From: Duodenibacillus sp964509205
Lineage (GTDB): Bacteria; Pseudomonadota; Gammaproteobacteria; Burkholderiales; Burkholderiaceae_F
Reading direction: 5' to 3'
Assembly: GCA_964509205.1 (NCBI GenBank)
Contig: CAZDVW010000008.1
Span: 1 to 64,000 of the forward strand
DNA: 64,000 bases
Numbering within the stretch: the first letter of the stretch is position 1; every line of letters starts with the position of its first letter. The translations under genes and the position numbers were made by a program. Below the pieces are notes generated by a model, which was not told the origin of the DNA, did no database searches, and was given only the letters and a program-made list of their open reading frames with translations. Shown here in pieces: positions 16,422 through 24,968 of this stretch.

Positions 16422-17546
16422 TTACGGAATAACGGCTTTGCTGATTTCTTCAACCGTGACGGCAAGGCCTTCGCGCAACCGTTGAATTTGGTCGATGAGG
16501 ATAAGGTCTCCGGACTTTATTCCGGAGAGTACGATCCAATCGGTATCACGCCACTGACCGACTTTGACGCTGACGGGATGAACTTTGCCGTTGACGGCCG
16601 TGAAAACTTGATAGCTGCCGTCGGGGAGCTGCTGAACGCTTTTTTGCGGAATGCGAAAGACGTTTGAGAGTTCTTCTGTCGCCAGTTGAACGGAAACGAG
16701 TTGGCCGGGAACAAGAGCAGAGTTTTCCGCCACGTTCGCCCGCAATGTGCGTGTCGAAGTCGACACGTCAATTTGCTGAGAGACGTAGTCAAGTTTGGCC
16801 TGAATTTCACGGCGATTCGCATCGTACAAGCGAATGGGATTCGAAAGTTGAATAGATTTCCCGATTAAATCACGTTCCGAGAGTTGGAATTTCACGCGGA
16901 GCTTTTCCGGCTGGGTCAGAGTGGCAAGGCGTGTGGAGCTAGCATTGACGAGAGCCCCGAGATTCAGTTCAGAACGGCTCGCAACGCCGCTGTTTGGGGC
17001 CTTGACGCGAGTGCGGTCAACATCGACCTGAGCATCGGACTGCTTGGCAATCGCTTGTGCAAGCTGAGCCTGTGCAATCTTTTTGGCACTGAGCGCATCG
17101 TCAAATTGTTTGCGGCTTGCCGCGTTGGCTTTAAAGAGTTGCTCGTAGCGGGTGCAGTCAAGCTCGGCTTTCTCCAGTGAGGCTCTTGCTTCGGTTACGG
17201 CGGCCTTTGCGGAATGAAGCACAGAGATGTAAGGCGCATCGTCAATGACAAAAAGGGTTTGACCGGCTTTAACGGTTTCGCCTTCCGTATAAGCAATGTC
17301 TTTTAAGGTTCCGGAAACCTGAGCGCGGATTTCAACTTGTTGCGCGCCTTCCGTCTCTCCGAGCGTTTCAACCCAAAGCATTTCGTTTGTAGGTGTTGCC
17401 CGAATGGCGTGCACAGTCAAAGGAGTGCTTTTTGCCGCAGAGCTTTTGGAATCAGAGAATTTACTGCAGCCCGATTGCGTGCTGAGCGCGAGAAATCCGG
17501 CAAAAAAAATCGCAGTCAATCTGACTGCGGATGTCGTCAATTGCAT
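16422..17546 (-). CDS. RND periplasmic adaptor subunit (membrane fusion protein)
   Basis: A 374-residue adaptor linking the RND pump to an outer-membrane channel. The N-terminus is a signal sequence with a possible lipobox ending SGC at residue ~27, so it is probably a lipoprotein (the -3 Gln is not canonical). Then come a lipoyl-like hairpin half (QVEIRAQVSGTLKDI), an alpha-helical hairpin rich in Ala, Gln and Lys (about residues 100-170), the second lipoyl half (VKAPNSGVASRSEL), and a beta-barrel with a membrane-proximal domain. First gene of the two-gene efflux operon. A 10-bp inverted repeat lies directly before the start codon. Confidence 0.93.
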   Translation of the reverse strand: MQLTTSAVRLTAIFFAGFLALSTQSGCSKFSDSKSSAAKSTPLTVHAIRATPTNEMLWVETLGETEGAQQVEIRAQVSGTLKDIAYTEGETVKAGQTLFVIDDAPYISVLHSAKAAVTEARASLEKAELDCTRYEQLFKANAASRKQFDDALSAKKIAQAQLAQAIAKQSDAQVDVDRTRVKAPNSGVASRSELNLGALVNASSTRLATLTQPEKLRVKFQLSERDLIGKSIQLSNPIRLYDANRREIQAKLDYVSQQIDVSTSTRTLRANVAENSALVPGQLVSVQLATEELSNVFRIPQKSVQQLPDGSYQVFTAVNGKVHPVSVKVGQWRDTDWIVLSGIKSGDLILIDQIQRLREGLAVTVEEISKAVIP

Positions 17547-17550
17547 AGCG

Positions 17551-17590
17551 TTTTTCCGCAGATACTAGTCAAAACGTTCTTGCGGAAAAA
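17551..17590 (-). promoter_or_regulatory. Inverted repeat in the efflux-operon leader
   Basis: Perfect arms TTTTTCCGCA (17551-17560) and TGCGGAAAAA (17581-17590) with a 20-base spacer, ending 5 bases before the adaptor start codon. On the minus strand the arm near the gene contains GCGGAAAA, the only purine-rich stretch that could serve as ribosome site. The repeat could therefore hide the site in a hairpin or act as an operator. A candidate -10 (TTACAAT, minus strand, 17653-17659) lies upstream. Confidence 0.5.
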
Positions 17591-17681
17591 TACTCCGCCA
17601 GAAAACCCGTCGTTTGAAGGCACAAATAAAAGTCTGTCAAGGACTGTAACAAATTGTAATTCTACAGAGAAAGACGTTTTG

Positions 17682-19451
17682 TTACAGCGGCGAAGTTGCT
17701 CTTTCCAACCATTTTCTATGGTTTTCCCCAAGGAAAAGAGAGAGTCTGTTGTAGACAGCGGCATGATAGTCGTCAATCCACTGTCGTTCTTTTTTTGTAA
17801 GCATCTCGGGGATAATGAGTTTCTTGTCAAAAGGACAGAGGCTCAGTGTTTCAAAATCAAGAAAATCGGGAATGCCGCTTTCTTTCGGAGTGACGAGATT
17901 TTCGAGGCGAACGCCCCAAAGTCCGGTGCGATAGACGCCCGGTTCGTTGGAAAGGATCATCCCGCGGACAAGCCGCACAGCATCTGTTGTCGGTGTTCTC
18001 GGAGAAACGGAAAGCGGCGGCTCGTGCACGCTGAGGAAAAATCCGACGCCGTGACCGGTTCCGTGTCCATAGTCGGCTCCGATTTCCCAAAGCGGGGCTC
18101 GCGCCAGACTATCGATCCGACCGGCATGAAGCCCTTCCGGGAAGCGAGCCGTGGCGAAGGCAATGTGACCGCGCAAAACAGCCGTGTAATCCCTGCGCAA
18201 GGACTCCGGTGCCAGACCGAGGCTGATCGTGCGCGTGATGTCTGTCGTCGCCCCCAGGTACTGTCCGCCGCAGTCTAAGAGAAGGACGGAGTCCTTCGCT
18301 AACGGGCAGGAAGAAGCGGCACTTGGAGCATAGTGAGGCAAAGCGGCGTTGGCGCCTGTGGCGGCGATGGTTTCAAAACTGGATTCAACAAACGTTTGCG
18401 CTTCTTTGCGAAAGGAAAGAAGTTTTTCAGCTACGTTCCATTCGGTAGGGGGGTCGCCTGCCGAAAGAGCGTCTTCAATCCAAGAAAACAATTTAACGAG
18501 GGCAATCCCCTCAAGGACCATGCAAGAGCGTACCGACTGAATTTCTTCAGGCGTTTTGATGGTTTTTAACTGTGTGACGGGATTTGTCCCTCGAATCGTC
18601 TGCACATGAGAAAGCGCCGAATCAAAAAGGTGCAGGTTAATTTGAGCCGGATCAAGAAGCAGCCGAGAGGAGGCGGGCAGTTCCTTCAAAGCGGGTTCAA
18701 TCTCGTCATAGGGACGGCATTCAATGGCATCGGCGTAAAGAGCCTGTATCGTGGCCGGTCCGATCTTTCTCGGATCAATGAAAAGGGTCGCTGTCTTTTC
18801 TTGAATTAAGAAATAGGCGACGAAAACAGGGGTGTTCTGAACGTCAAGTCCGCGCAGATTGGATAGCCAAGCCACATCGTCCAGGGCCGTGACAAGGAGA
18901 GTATCTGCGCCTATTTCTCTTAGTTTGTTTCGAACGGCTGCCAGTTTTTCAGAACGCGGTCTTTGAAACGAATGAAACGGAAGGACGGGTGTTGTTAAAA
19001 GGCTAGGTCGATCCGTCCAGAGGCGGTAAAGGGAAGGTGATACATCGGTCAGGGAGATCCCGTTTTCAGACAACCGATTCTTCCATCGCGCAAACGTTTG
19101 AAGCGGAGTCGATGAACCGTCCAGTCCGACATTGACTCCGGCCTGCAAAGTGCGGGAGAGCCATTCCTCAATGCTGGGGACATTTTCACTGCCGTCTTGC
19201 ATCAGTTCGAACCCGGATCCGTTCAGTTCCCGGCTCGCTTGTTCCCAGTAGCGAGAATCCGTCCAAAGCAGGGCGGCCGCAGGGGTAATGACAAGGGTGC
19301 CGGCCGATCCTGTGAAAGGGCAAAGAGCCTTTCTCAATTCCCAGTGCCGGCAAGGATATTCACTGGCATGCGGATCTCCTGTCGGGACAACAACAGCGCT
19401 TAAGTTCTCACGCTGCAGGAGTTCTCGGACGGTTTGAAGAGAAATCGGCAT
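17682..19451 (-). CDS. Xaa-Pro aminopeptidase, M24B family
   Basis: Removes the N-terminal residue ahead of proline; cytosolic dimetal enzyme. At 589 residues it belongs to the long aminopeptidase P form with two creatinase-like N-terminal domains (about 1-310) before the catalytic pita-bread fold. Metal ligands are visible in order: Asp in LLLDCGGQY, Asp in ATTDITRTIS, His in GHGTGHGVGF, Glu in ILSNEPGVY and Glu in VRLENLV. Last gene of a nine-gene minus-strand run that starts with yebC. Its start lies 12 bp from the stop of the lipoprotein gene upstream. Confidence 0.92.
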   Translation of the reverse strand: MPISLQTVRELLQRENLSAVVVPTGDPHASEYPCRHWELRKALCPFTGSAGTLVITPAAALLWTDSRYWEQASRELNGSGFELMQDGSENVPSIEEWLSRTLQAGVNVGLDGSSTPLQTFARWKNRLSENGISLTDVSPSLYRLWTDRPSLLTTPVLPFHSFQRPRSEKLAAVRNKLREIGADTLLVTALDDVAWLSNLRGLDVQNTPVFVAYFLIQEKTATLFIDPRKIGPATIQALYADAIECRPYDEIEPALKELPASSRLLLDPAQINLHLFDSALSHVQTIRGTNPVTQLKTIKTPEEIQSVRSCMVLEGIALVKLFSWIEDALSAGDPPTEWNVAEKLLSFRKEAQTFVESSFETIAATGANAALPHYAPSAASSCPLAKDSVLLLDCGGQYLGATTDITRTISLGLAPESLRRDYTAVLRGHIAFATARFPEGLHAGRIDSLARAPLWEIGADYGHGTGHGVGFFLSVHEPPLSVSPRTPTTDAVRLVRGMILSNEPGVYRTGLWGVRLENLVTPKESGIPDFLDFETLSLCPFDKKLIIPEMLTKKERQWIDDYHAAVYNRLSLFLGENHRKWLERATSPL

Positions 19452-19463
19452 GCCGAATCCTCC

Positions 19464-19856
19464 TTAAAAGATTTTTTTGAGTGTGATCTGCAGCGTCATT
19501 CCGACAACGCCGTCAATGTTTTCCGGTTTGCCGATATCGGCAGACTCCATTCTCCAGCCGGCATCGCGCAACTCATCAATCGTGGCTTGAGCTTGCGGCT
19601 CCGTGCATTCGAAAAGGATGGATTTAAAGGGTGTGCGTACAGACAAGGGTTGCGTGGAATGACAAACTAGTACGGACTTGTTCGGAGCATCAAGAAGTGC
19701 CGGAAGATTTCTGGCTTCGCGACTTGCCTCAAGCGGATCCTTTTCGGCAAGAGCCGCATCCGCCGCTCCGTTGTCCACAGATCCGCAACCGGAAAGCGAG
19801 AGGGTCAGTAAGCAGACCAAACTGAGAAAAAATGATCGATTAAGCATGTTTGACAT
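19464..19856 (-). CDS. Small predicted lipoprotein
   Basis: 130 residues. A Lys/Arg-poor but hydrophobic leader ends in the lipobox LSGC (Cys about residue 24), so it should be lipid-anchored after export. The mature part is short and acidic with no recognised domain. It ends in a patch (VVGMTLQITLKKIF) that looks like a beta strand. The first ATG is used, although a second Met three codons in is equally possible and neither has a clear ribosome site. It is squeezed between rhlE (11 bp) and pepP (12 bp) in the same operon. No function can be assigned. Confidence 0.75.
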   Translation of the reverse strand: MSNMLNRSFFLSLVCLLTLSLSGCGSVDNGAADAALAEKDPLEASREARNLPALLDAPNKSVLVCHSTQPLSVRTPFKSILFECTEPQAQATIDELRDAGWRMESADIGKPENIDGVVGMTLQITLKKIF

Positions 19857-19867
19857 TGTACGTGGTT

Positions 19868-21349
19868 TCAGTGTTTGCGCCGAGCTCGTCCGATCCTTCT
19901 CTCGGACGAGGACGACAGACGAGTACGTTTCGACGGCAAAGCCGTTTGAGCCTTGATTCCGTTTTTCGATGAACTTGCCGACGGCTTCGTTTTTGTTCCT
20001 GTTTTTGGGTAACGCGGGTTGATGGTTTTCTTCGGGCGTCTTTCCGAAGAGTCTTCCCGACCAACTCTTTTTTTGGCTTCGTGCTTCTTTGTCGGAGGTT
20101 TTGAAAAATTGTTTTGGCTGTCCGACGAATTTTTCGACGACTTTGGCGGCAATCGCTTAGTTTTCGGCTCTTTTCGATTTCGAGACTTTGATTTTTCGTG
20201 TGCTGTTGCCGAAGGGATTTCATGACCGTCAATCGTCTTCATGACAAACGTTTTCTTTAAAAGACGCTCAACGGCTTTTAACGCATCCAGTTCTTCTTTC
20301 GAGACAAAACTTACGGCCAATCCCGTCAGGCCGGCTCGCCCCGTTCGTCCGATTCTGTGCACATAGTCCTCTGCGGCATTCGGCATTTCGTAGTTGACGA
20401 CTTGCGGCAGTCCCTCAATATCCAGCCCTCTGGCGGCAATATCGGTTGCAACCAGAATGCGGATGGTTTTGTCTTTGAATCCGGCAAGTGCCTTGGTGCG
20501 AGCGGTTTGGCTCTTGTTGCCGTGGATGGCAGCCGCAGAAAGTCCGTCCAAAGTGAGTTGTTCCGTGAGCCGGTTTGCCGCATGTTTCATGCGCGTGAAG
20601 ACGAGAACCTGCTGCCAGTTGTTGTCCACAATCAGGTCACGAAGAAGGGTGTGTTTTTGCTTTTTCGAAACAAAGAAAACCTCTTGTTGGATTAAAGCGC
20701 ATTCCTTGTTTTTTTCGATTTCAATATAAATCGGATTTTTTAAGAACCGGGCAGCCAGTGCACGAATTTCATCATTAAAGGTGGCCGAAAAGAGAAGCGT
20801 TTGCCGATTGTCGGGAATCTGTTCAAGAATTTTTCGAATATCCCGAATAAATCCCATGTCGAGCATGCGGTCGGCTTCATCGAGCACCAGAAATTGGGTT
20901 TCTGAAAGGCGGATGTTGCCTTGATGGATGTGATCGAGAAGTCGTCCCGGCGTAGCCACCAAAATGTCGATTCCGTCGGCCAGCCGTTTTGTCTGAGGCT
21001 GAATGTTGACTCCGCCGAATACGAGTGCCGTCGTTAGTCCGGTTCCTGCGGCATAGTGGCGGATGCTTTCTTCAATTTGTGCGGCCAGTTCTCGGGTCGG
21101 AGAGAGGATAAGAGCCGACGCTGTTTTGGGGGCTCGCTTGACATCGGCAGTAATCAAATGCGTGATGAGCGGCAACGCGAAGGCTGCCGTTTTCCCTGTC
21201 CCGGTCTGAGCGGCGGCTAAGACGTCCCGACCTGATAAAACGGCAGGAATTGCTTGTTGCTGGATCGGCGTCGGCTCATGAAAACCAAGTTGGAGAACAT
21301 TGTTGACGAGAAGATTGGGAAGACCGAGAGTCTGAAAACGTGTAGTCAC
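19868..21349 (-). CDS. rhlE: DEAD-box ATP-dependent RNA helicase, RhlE-like
   Basis: 493 residues with a full set of helicase motifs: Q-motif (FHEPTPIQQQAIP), AQTGTGKT, PTRELAAQ, TPGRLLDH, DEADRMLDMGF, SAT, the TDIAARGLDI region and HRIGRTGRAG. The C-terminal ~120 residues are a very basic tail rich in Lys, Arg and Ser with no fold, as usual in RhlE proteins, and likely bind RNA. It works in ribosome assembly or RNA turnover in the cytosol, by family knowledge. It lies 36 bp after maf in the housekeeping run. Confidence 0.92.
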   Translation of the reverse strand: MTTRFQTLGLPNLLVNNVLQLGFHEPTPIQQQAIPAVLSGRDVLAAAQTGTGKTAAFALPLITHLITADVKRAPKTASALILSPTRELAAQIEESIRHYAAGTGLTTALVFGGVNIQPQTKRLADGIDILVATPGRLLDHIHQGNIRLSETQFLVLDEADRMLDMGFIRDIRKILEQIPDNRQTLLFSATFNDEIRALAARFLKNPIYIEIEKNKECALIQQEVFFVSKKQKHTLLRDLIVDNNWQQVLVFTRMKHAANRLTEQLTLDGLSAAAIHGNKSQTARTKALAGFKDKTIRILVATDIAARGLDIEGLPQVVNYEMPNAAEDYVHRIGRTGRAGLTGLAVSFVSKEELDALKAVERLLKKTFVMKTIDGHEIPSATAHEKSKSRNRKEPKTKRLPPKSSKNSSDSQNNFSKPPTKKHEAKKRVGREDSSERRPKKTINPRYPKTGTKTKPSASSSKNGIKAQTALPSKRTRLSSSSERRIGRARRKH

Positions 21350-21385
21350 GAAAATAGGTTCCGTATCAAGGGGCTTTCTCGGAGA

Positions 21386-22000
21386 TCAAGGAAATTGCGT
21401 GATTCCGAAAGCATTCAGAAGCGCGGCTGTTTCAAAGGCGGGCAGTCCCATGATTCCAGAGTAGCTTCCTTCAATGTGATCGATAAAGGCAGCCGCCAGT
21501 CCCTGGACGGCATAGCCGCCTGCCTTGTCGTAGGGTTCGTCTTGGCGGCAATACCAGTCAATTTCGCTTTTTGTCAGTTCTTTAAACCGGACAAAGGAAA
21601 CGCTTTCGGCTTCACGAAGATCCTCTGGATTTGTCCCGACGAGGACAACCGTTCGAACAGTATGTGTTTTTCCGGAAAGAAGCGACAAAAAATAATGTTC
21701 TTCGACGCGATCGGCCGGTTTTCCAAGAACCATGTCGTCCAGAATCACAGCCGTATCGGCGGCAAGAACAGGCAAGAGCGGAAGTTTCTCCGTCCGGATT
21801 CTTTCAAAGGCTCGAAGCGCTTTTTCTCTGGCGGTTCGGGAAACATAAAGAGCGGGCGCTTCGCCTTTTCGGCGTTCTTCATCGCCGGCAAAGGCAGTTA
21901 GAACCGTATTATCAGAAAGAACGGTAAAGTCGGAAAAGCCCAGTTCACACAAAATCTGACGGCGTCGAGGACTTTTGCTGGCAAGAAAAAAACGGCTCAT
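21386..22000 (-). CDS. maf: Maf-like nucleotide pyrophosphatase
   Basis: 204 residues. It opens with FFLASKSPRRRQILCELGF, the conserved Maf start with the SPRR substrate loop. AADTAVILDDMVLGKP carries the catalytic Asp, and SGIMGLP closes the fold. Family members hydrolyse dTTP/UTP or methylated nucleotides to monophosphates, probably as house cleaning. Which subgroup (YhdE or YceF) cannot be settled by eye. The start overlaps the rlmH stop as ATGA. Confidence 0.92.
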   Translation of the reverse strand: MSRFFLASKSPRRRQILCELGFSDFTVLSDNTVLTAFAGDEERRKGEAPALYVSRTAREKALRAFERIRTEKLPLLPVLAADTAVILDDMVLGKPADRVEEHYFLSLLSGKTHTVRTVVLVGTNPEDLREAESVSFVRFKELTKSEIDWYCRQDEPYDKAGGYAVQGLAAAFIDHIEGSYSGIMGLPAFETAALLNAFGITQFP

Positions 22001-22464
22001 GCTCGGTGATAAGGATGGTTGTTAAGGACAGACCATGCGCGATAGAGTTGTTCGCAGAGCAAAATACGGGCAACGGCATGCGGCAACGTCATCGAGGAAA
22101 GCCGAATGGAGAAATCGGCAGACTTTTTGAACTGCGCATCCAGTCCGTCCGGTCCCCCGATGATGAAACTCACGTTTCGGCTTTGCGATTGCCAGTCAGA
22201 GAGTTTCTGCGCAAACTCCATGGTCGTCAGATCTTTCCCGCGTTCGTCAAGAACCACGACAAAGTCATCCGGATCCAGAGATTTTTCAATCCTTTTTGCT
22301 TCCAGTTCCATGAGCTTTTGGGCGGTTTGTCCGGCTCTCGGTTCTGTTTTGAGTTCACGGAGTTCAACCGAAAAATTCTTTGGAAAACGAGCTAAGTAAT
22401 CCTTCACAGCCGTGTTGACCCACGGTGCCTCGCGTTGTCCGACAGCAATGACGGTGATGTGCAT
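21997..22464 (-). CDS. rlmH: 23S rRNA (pseudouridine1915-N3)-methyltransferase RlmH
   Basis: 155 residues, exactly the family length when started at 22464 (MHITVIAVGQRE). The longer upstream frame is only the antisense-free extension through rsfS and is rejected. SPOUT fold: the SAM-binding knot is seen as FIIGGPDGLD, and the C-terminus ends LLCEQLYRAWSVLNNHPYHR as in E. coli RlmH. It methylates a pseudouridine in helix 69 of mature 70S ribosomes. The start codon overlaps the rsfS stop (ATGA) and the stop overlaps the maf start (ATGA). Confidence 0.96.
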   Translation of the reverse strand: MHITVIAVGQREAPWVNTAVKDYLARFPKNFSVELRELKTEPRAGQTAQKLMELEAKRIEKSLDPDDFVVVLDERGKDLTTMEFAQKLSDWQSQSRNVSFIIGGPDGLDAQFKKSADFSIRLSSMTLPHAVARILLCEQLYRAWSVLNNHPYHRA

Positions 22465-22955
22465 CAAGAAGCCTTTGCTTGTGTTTTTTTCACAGTTGTT
22501 TTTCTTTTTGTCGCAACGGGCTTTGTCTCTTTGGTTTTGGCTGCATCGGATGACTGGCTTCGTTTGCGTGCGGCGAGAGTCTTCTTTTCGGCAGCTTCTT
22601 CGGCTTTTGCAAACAGAGCCTTCAGATCCAGCGCATCGGGGCCCCAAAGTTCCTCCAGATCGTAATACTGACGAATAGCCGGCTGCATGCAGTGGCAGAT
22701 GACGGATCCGCAGTCAACCAGAACCCATTCGCCGGTATCGGTTCCTTCTGTTCCAGAGATTTTTCCGCCTGCTGCCTTGACGGCCTTCTCCACTGAGTTG
22801 GCCAATGCCCGTGTCTGACGATTGCTTGCTCCCGATGCGATGACGATGTGATCGAATGCACTGGTCTTTGCGGAAGTGTCATACACACAAATGTTTTGTC
22901 CTTTGACGTCTTCTAGGGCTGTGATGATGGTTTTCAACAGTTCTTTTTTATCCAT
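22464..22955 (-). CDS. rsfS: Ribosomal silencing factor RsfS
   Basis: 163 residues. The first ~110 are the RsfS/Iojap domain (KTSAFDHIVIASGASNRQTR, then GEWVLVDCGSVICHCM and YYDLEELWG). It binds L14 on the 50S subunit and blocks subunit joining in starvation. The last ~45 residues are a Lys/Thr/Ala-rich basic extension longer than in E. coli, with no fold expected. It lies 3 bp after nadD and overlaps rlmH, the classic nadD-rsfS-rlmH order. Confidence 0.95.
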   Translation of the reverse strand: MDKKELLKTIITALEDVKGQNICVYDTSAKTSAFDHIVIASGASNRQTRALANSVEKAVKAAGGKISGTEGTDTGEWVLVDCGSVICHCMQPAIRQYYDLEELWGPDALDLKALFAKAEEAAEKKTLAARKRSQSSDAAKTKETKPVATKRKTTVKKTQAKAS

Positions 22956-22958
22956 GGT

Positions 22959-23642
22959 TTACTCGTTTTTTGAGTAGAGATTGCGTGTCAAAATATACGC
23001 TTTGACGCTCGGATTGAGCCAAACATCCAGAAGATGTTCGTTCTGATTTTGCTCCGCCGAGCGCAGAATGGTGCGGATTTTAGAGGAACTTGCCGCAAAG
23101 GGTTCCATCGAAAAAAAGGCGACGGAACCATGCGGGTGTTCACAGAGACGCTCAATCGGTTTGATGCTGTCGGCTGACCAAGACAAGACTTCCGGACAGG
23201 CCTTCGGTATTTTTCCGTTTCGTGTGCTGACGGCAATATTAACGAGACCGAGAAAGTCCTTCCATTGCTTCCAGGTCTGGAGATTTTCCCACTGGTCGGC
23301 TCCGAGAATGAGAACGAGGGGAACGTCAGAAGGAAGTTGGCTGCGAATTTCTCTTAACGTATCGATCGTGTACGTTGCGCCGGGGCGATTCAGTTCGCAT
23401 GGGTTAACGGCAAAGCGAGGCCTTCCGGCCAACGCCAGTTTGAGCATCTGCAGTCTGTCGGATGCCGGCGAGATCGGATGCTTTTGCCAGGGATTGCCGG
23501 CCGGGAGAAATTCGATGCGTTCAAGAGAAAACGCCTTAAGCGCCGCATCGGCTAAAGCCAAGTGCCCCTCGTGGACGGGATCAAACGTCCCGCCCAAAAG
23601 ACCGATACCGCAGCGGCAAGAGAGTCGAGGGGAACTGACCAT
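22959..23642 (-). CDS. nadD: Nicotinate-nucleotide adenylyltransferase
   Basis: 227 residues from the ATG at 23642, which overlaps the purD stop as ATGA. The longer frame upstream is only purD antisense-phase sequence. GLLGGTFDPVHEGHL carries the nucleotidyltransferase signature (GGTFDPxHxGH), and the later FFSMEPFAASSSKIR has the SSTxIR-type motif in variant form. It converts nicotinate mononucleotide and ATP to deamido-NAD in the NAD pathway. It sits immediately before rsfS. Confidence 0.95.
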   Translation of the reverse strand: MVSSPRLSCRCGIGLLGGTFDPVHEGHLALADAALKAFSLERIEFLPAGNPWQKHPISPASDRLQMLKLALAGRPRFAVNPCELNRPGATYTIDTLREIRSQLPSDVPLVLILGADQWENLQTWKQWKDFLGLVNIAVSTRNGKIPKACPEVLSWSADSIKPIERLCEHPHGSVAFFSMEPFAASSSKIRTILRSAEQNQNEHLLDVWLNPSVKAYILTRNLYSKNE

Positions 23643-24928
23643 CAGCAGTTGTTTTTTTCGCGATTGATCGCACGATACCCAATATCGCGGCGGAACTGCG
23701 CTCCGGCAAAACGAATTTGTGTAACAGCTTCGTAGGCTGTCTTTTGCGCATCCTGAAATGTATCGCCGAGTCCGACCGCGCAAAGAACGCGGCCTCCGGA
23801 AACAATCATGCGTCCATTTCCGTCCGTTTTCGTACCGGCATGAAAAATGTGATGCGTCGCATCATTGGCAGGCAACGATTCGATGACGGCGCCTTTTTGA
23901 GGATGCTCGGGATAGCCTTGTGCGGCAACCACGACGCCGAGTGCAACACGTTTGTCCCAAGAAATGCTAGCGGCATCCAAATTGCCCTTTAGGGCAAGAA
24001 GCATGGCTTGGACGAAGTTGCCTTGCAATCGGCACATGATCGGCTGTGTTTCGGGATCGCCGAATCGGCAGTTGAACTCAAGCGTTTTCACGCTTCCGTC
24101 TTTGCCGATCATGAGACCGGCATAAAGAAATCCCGTATAAGTATTTCCTTCTTCGCGCATACCCTTGACGGTAGGAAGGATGATCTCTCGCATGACTTTT
24201 TCATGAATTTCGGCCGTGACGACAGGGGCGGGCGAGTACGCTCCCATGCCGCCCGTGTTCGGTCCTTGGTCAGCGTCGAGCAGGCGCTTGTGATCCTGGC
24301 TTGTGGCCATGGCAAGGACGTGTTCTCCGTCAACCATCACAATGAAGCTGGCTTCTTCGCCTTCAAGAAATTCTTCAATAACGACGCGTGCGCCGGCTTC
24401 TCCGAATTTGTGAGACCCCAGCATGTCATCAACGGCGGCATGCGCTTGTTCGAGCGTCATTGCCACAACAACGCCTTTGCCGGCGGCCAAACCGTCAGCT
24501 TTGATGACAATGGGAGCCCCTTTTTCTTCAATATAAGCGTGCGCCTGCTCTGCGTCGCTGAAGGTGGCATAGTCCGCGGTTGGGATCCGGTGACGCTTCA
24601 TGAAAGCTTTGGCGAAATCTTTGGAGCTTTCCAGTTGCGCAGCCTCTTTCGTCGGTCCGAAAATAGCAAGTCCTTCGGAGCGAAATACGTTGACGATTCC
24701 TTCGGAAAGCGGCGCTTCCGGTCCGACGACCGTGAGGGCGATGTTTTCCTTTTTCGCAAATCCGACCAAGTCTTCGATCTTTGTCAAGGCGAGATTGGTC
24801 AATGCCGGATCAACAGCCGTTCCCGCATTGCCCGGAGCAATAAAAACCTGGTCGACTCCTTCGCACTGAGCAATTCTCCAGGCAAGCGCATGTTCTCTTC
24901 CGCCGCTGCCGACAACCAAAATTTTCAT
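23642..24928 (-). CDS. purD: Phosphoribosylamine-glycine ligase
   Basis: 428 residues, the usual size for a monofunctional enzyme. The N-domain starts KILVVGSGGREHALAW. The ATP-grasp core has FVGPEAPL-type strands, ADGLAAGKGVVVA and FNCRFGDPETQP with metal-binding Glu and Asn. It catalyses the second step of purine synthesis. A 40-bp gap separates it from yebC upstream, and its stop overlaps the nadD start. purM, three steps later in the pathway, lies 17 kb away at 41279-42307. Confidence 0.96.
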   Translation of the reverse strand: MKILVVGSGGREHALAWRIAQCEGVDQVFIAPGNAGTAVDPALTNLALTKIEDLVGFAKKENIALTVVGPEAPLSEGIVNVFRSEGLAIFGPTKEAAQLESSKDFAKAFMKRHRIPTADYATFSDAEQAHAYIEEKGAPIVIKADGLAAGKGVVVAMTLEQAHAAVDDMLGSHKFGEAGARVVIEEFLEGEEASFIVMVDGEHVLAMATSQDHKRLLDADQGPNTGGMGAYSPAPVVTAEIHEKVMREIILPTVKGMREEGNTYTGFLYAGLMIGKDGSVKTLEFNCRFGDPETQPIMCRLQGNFVQAMLLALKGNLDAASISWDKRVALGVVVAAQGYPEHPQKGAVIESLPANDATHHIFHAGTKTDGNGRMIVSGGRVLCAVGLGDTFQDAQKTAYEAVTQIRFAGAQFRRDIGYRAINREKNNC

Positions 24929-24968
24929 GATCCGGTCTCCTTAGTTGGGCTAATGTCAGGGATAGAAA

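Noticed and set aside
17337..18278. Plus-strand open frame of 313 aa spanning the adaptor start and pepP end
   Set aside because: Antisense to two real genes and their intergenic region; no domain.
22464..22647. Longer start for RlmH
   Set aside because: The extra 61 residues are out-of-phase rsfS sequence; the 155-residue form matches the family.
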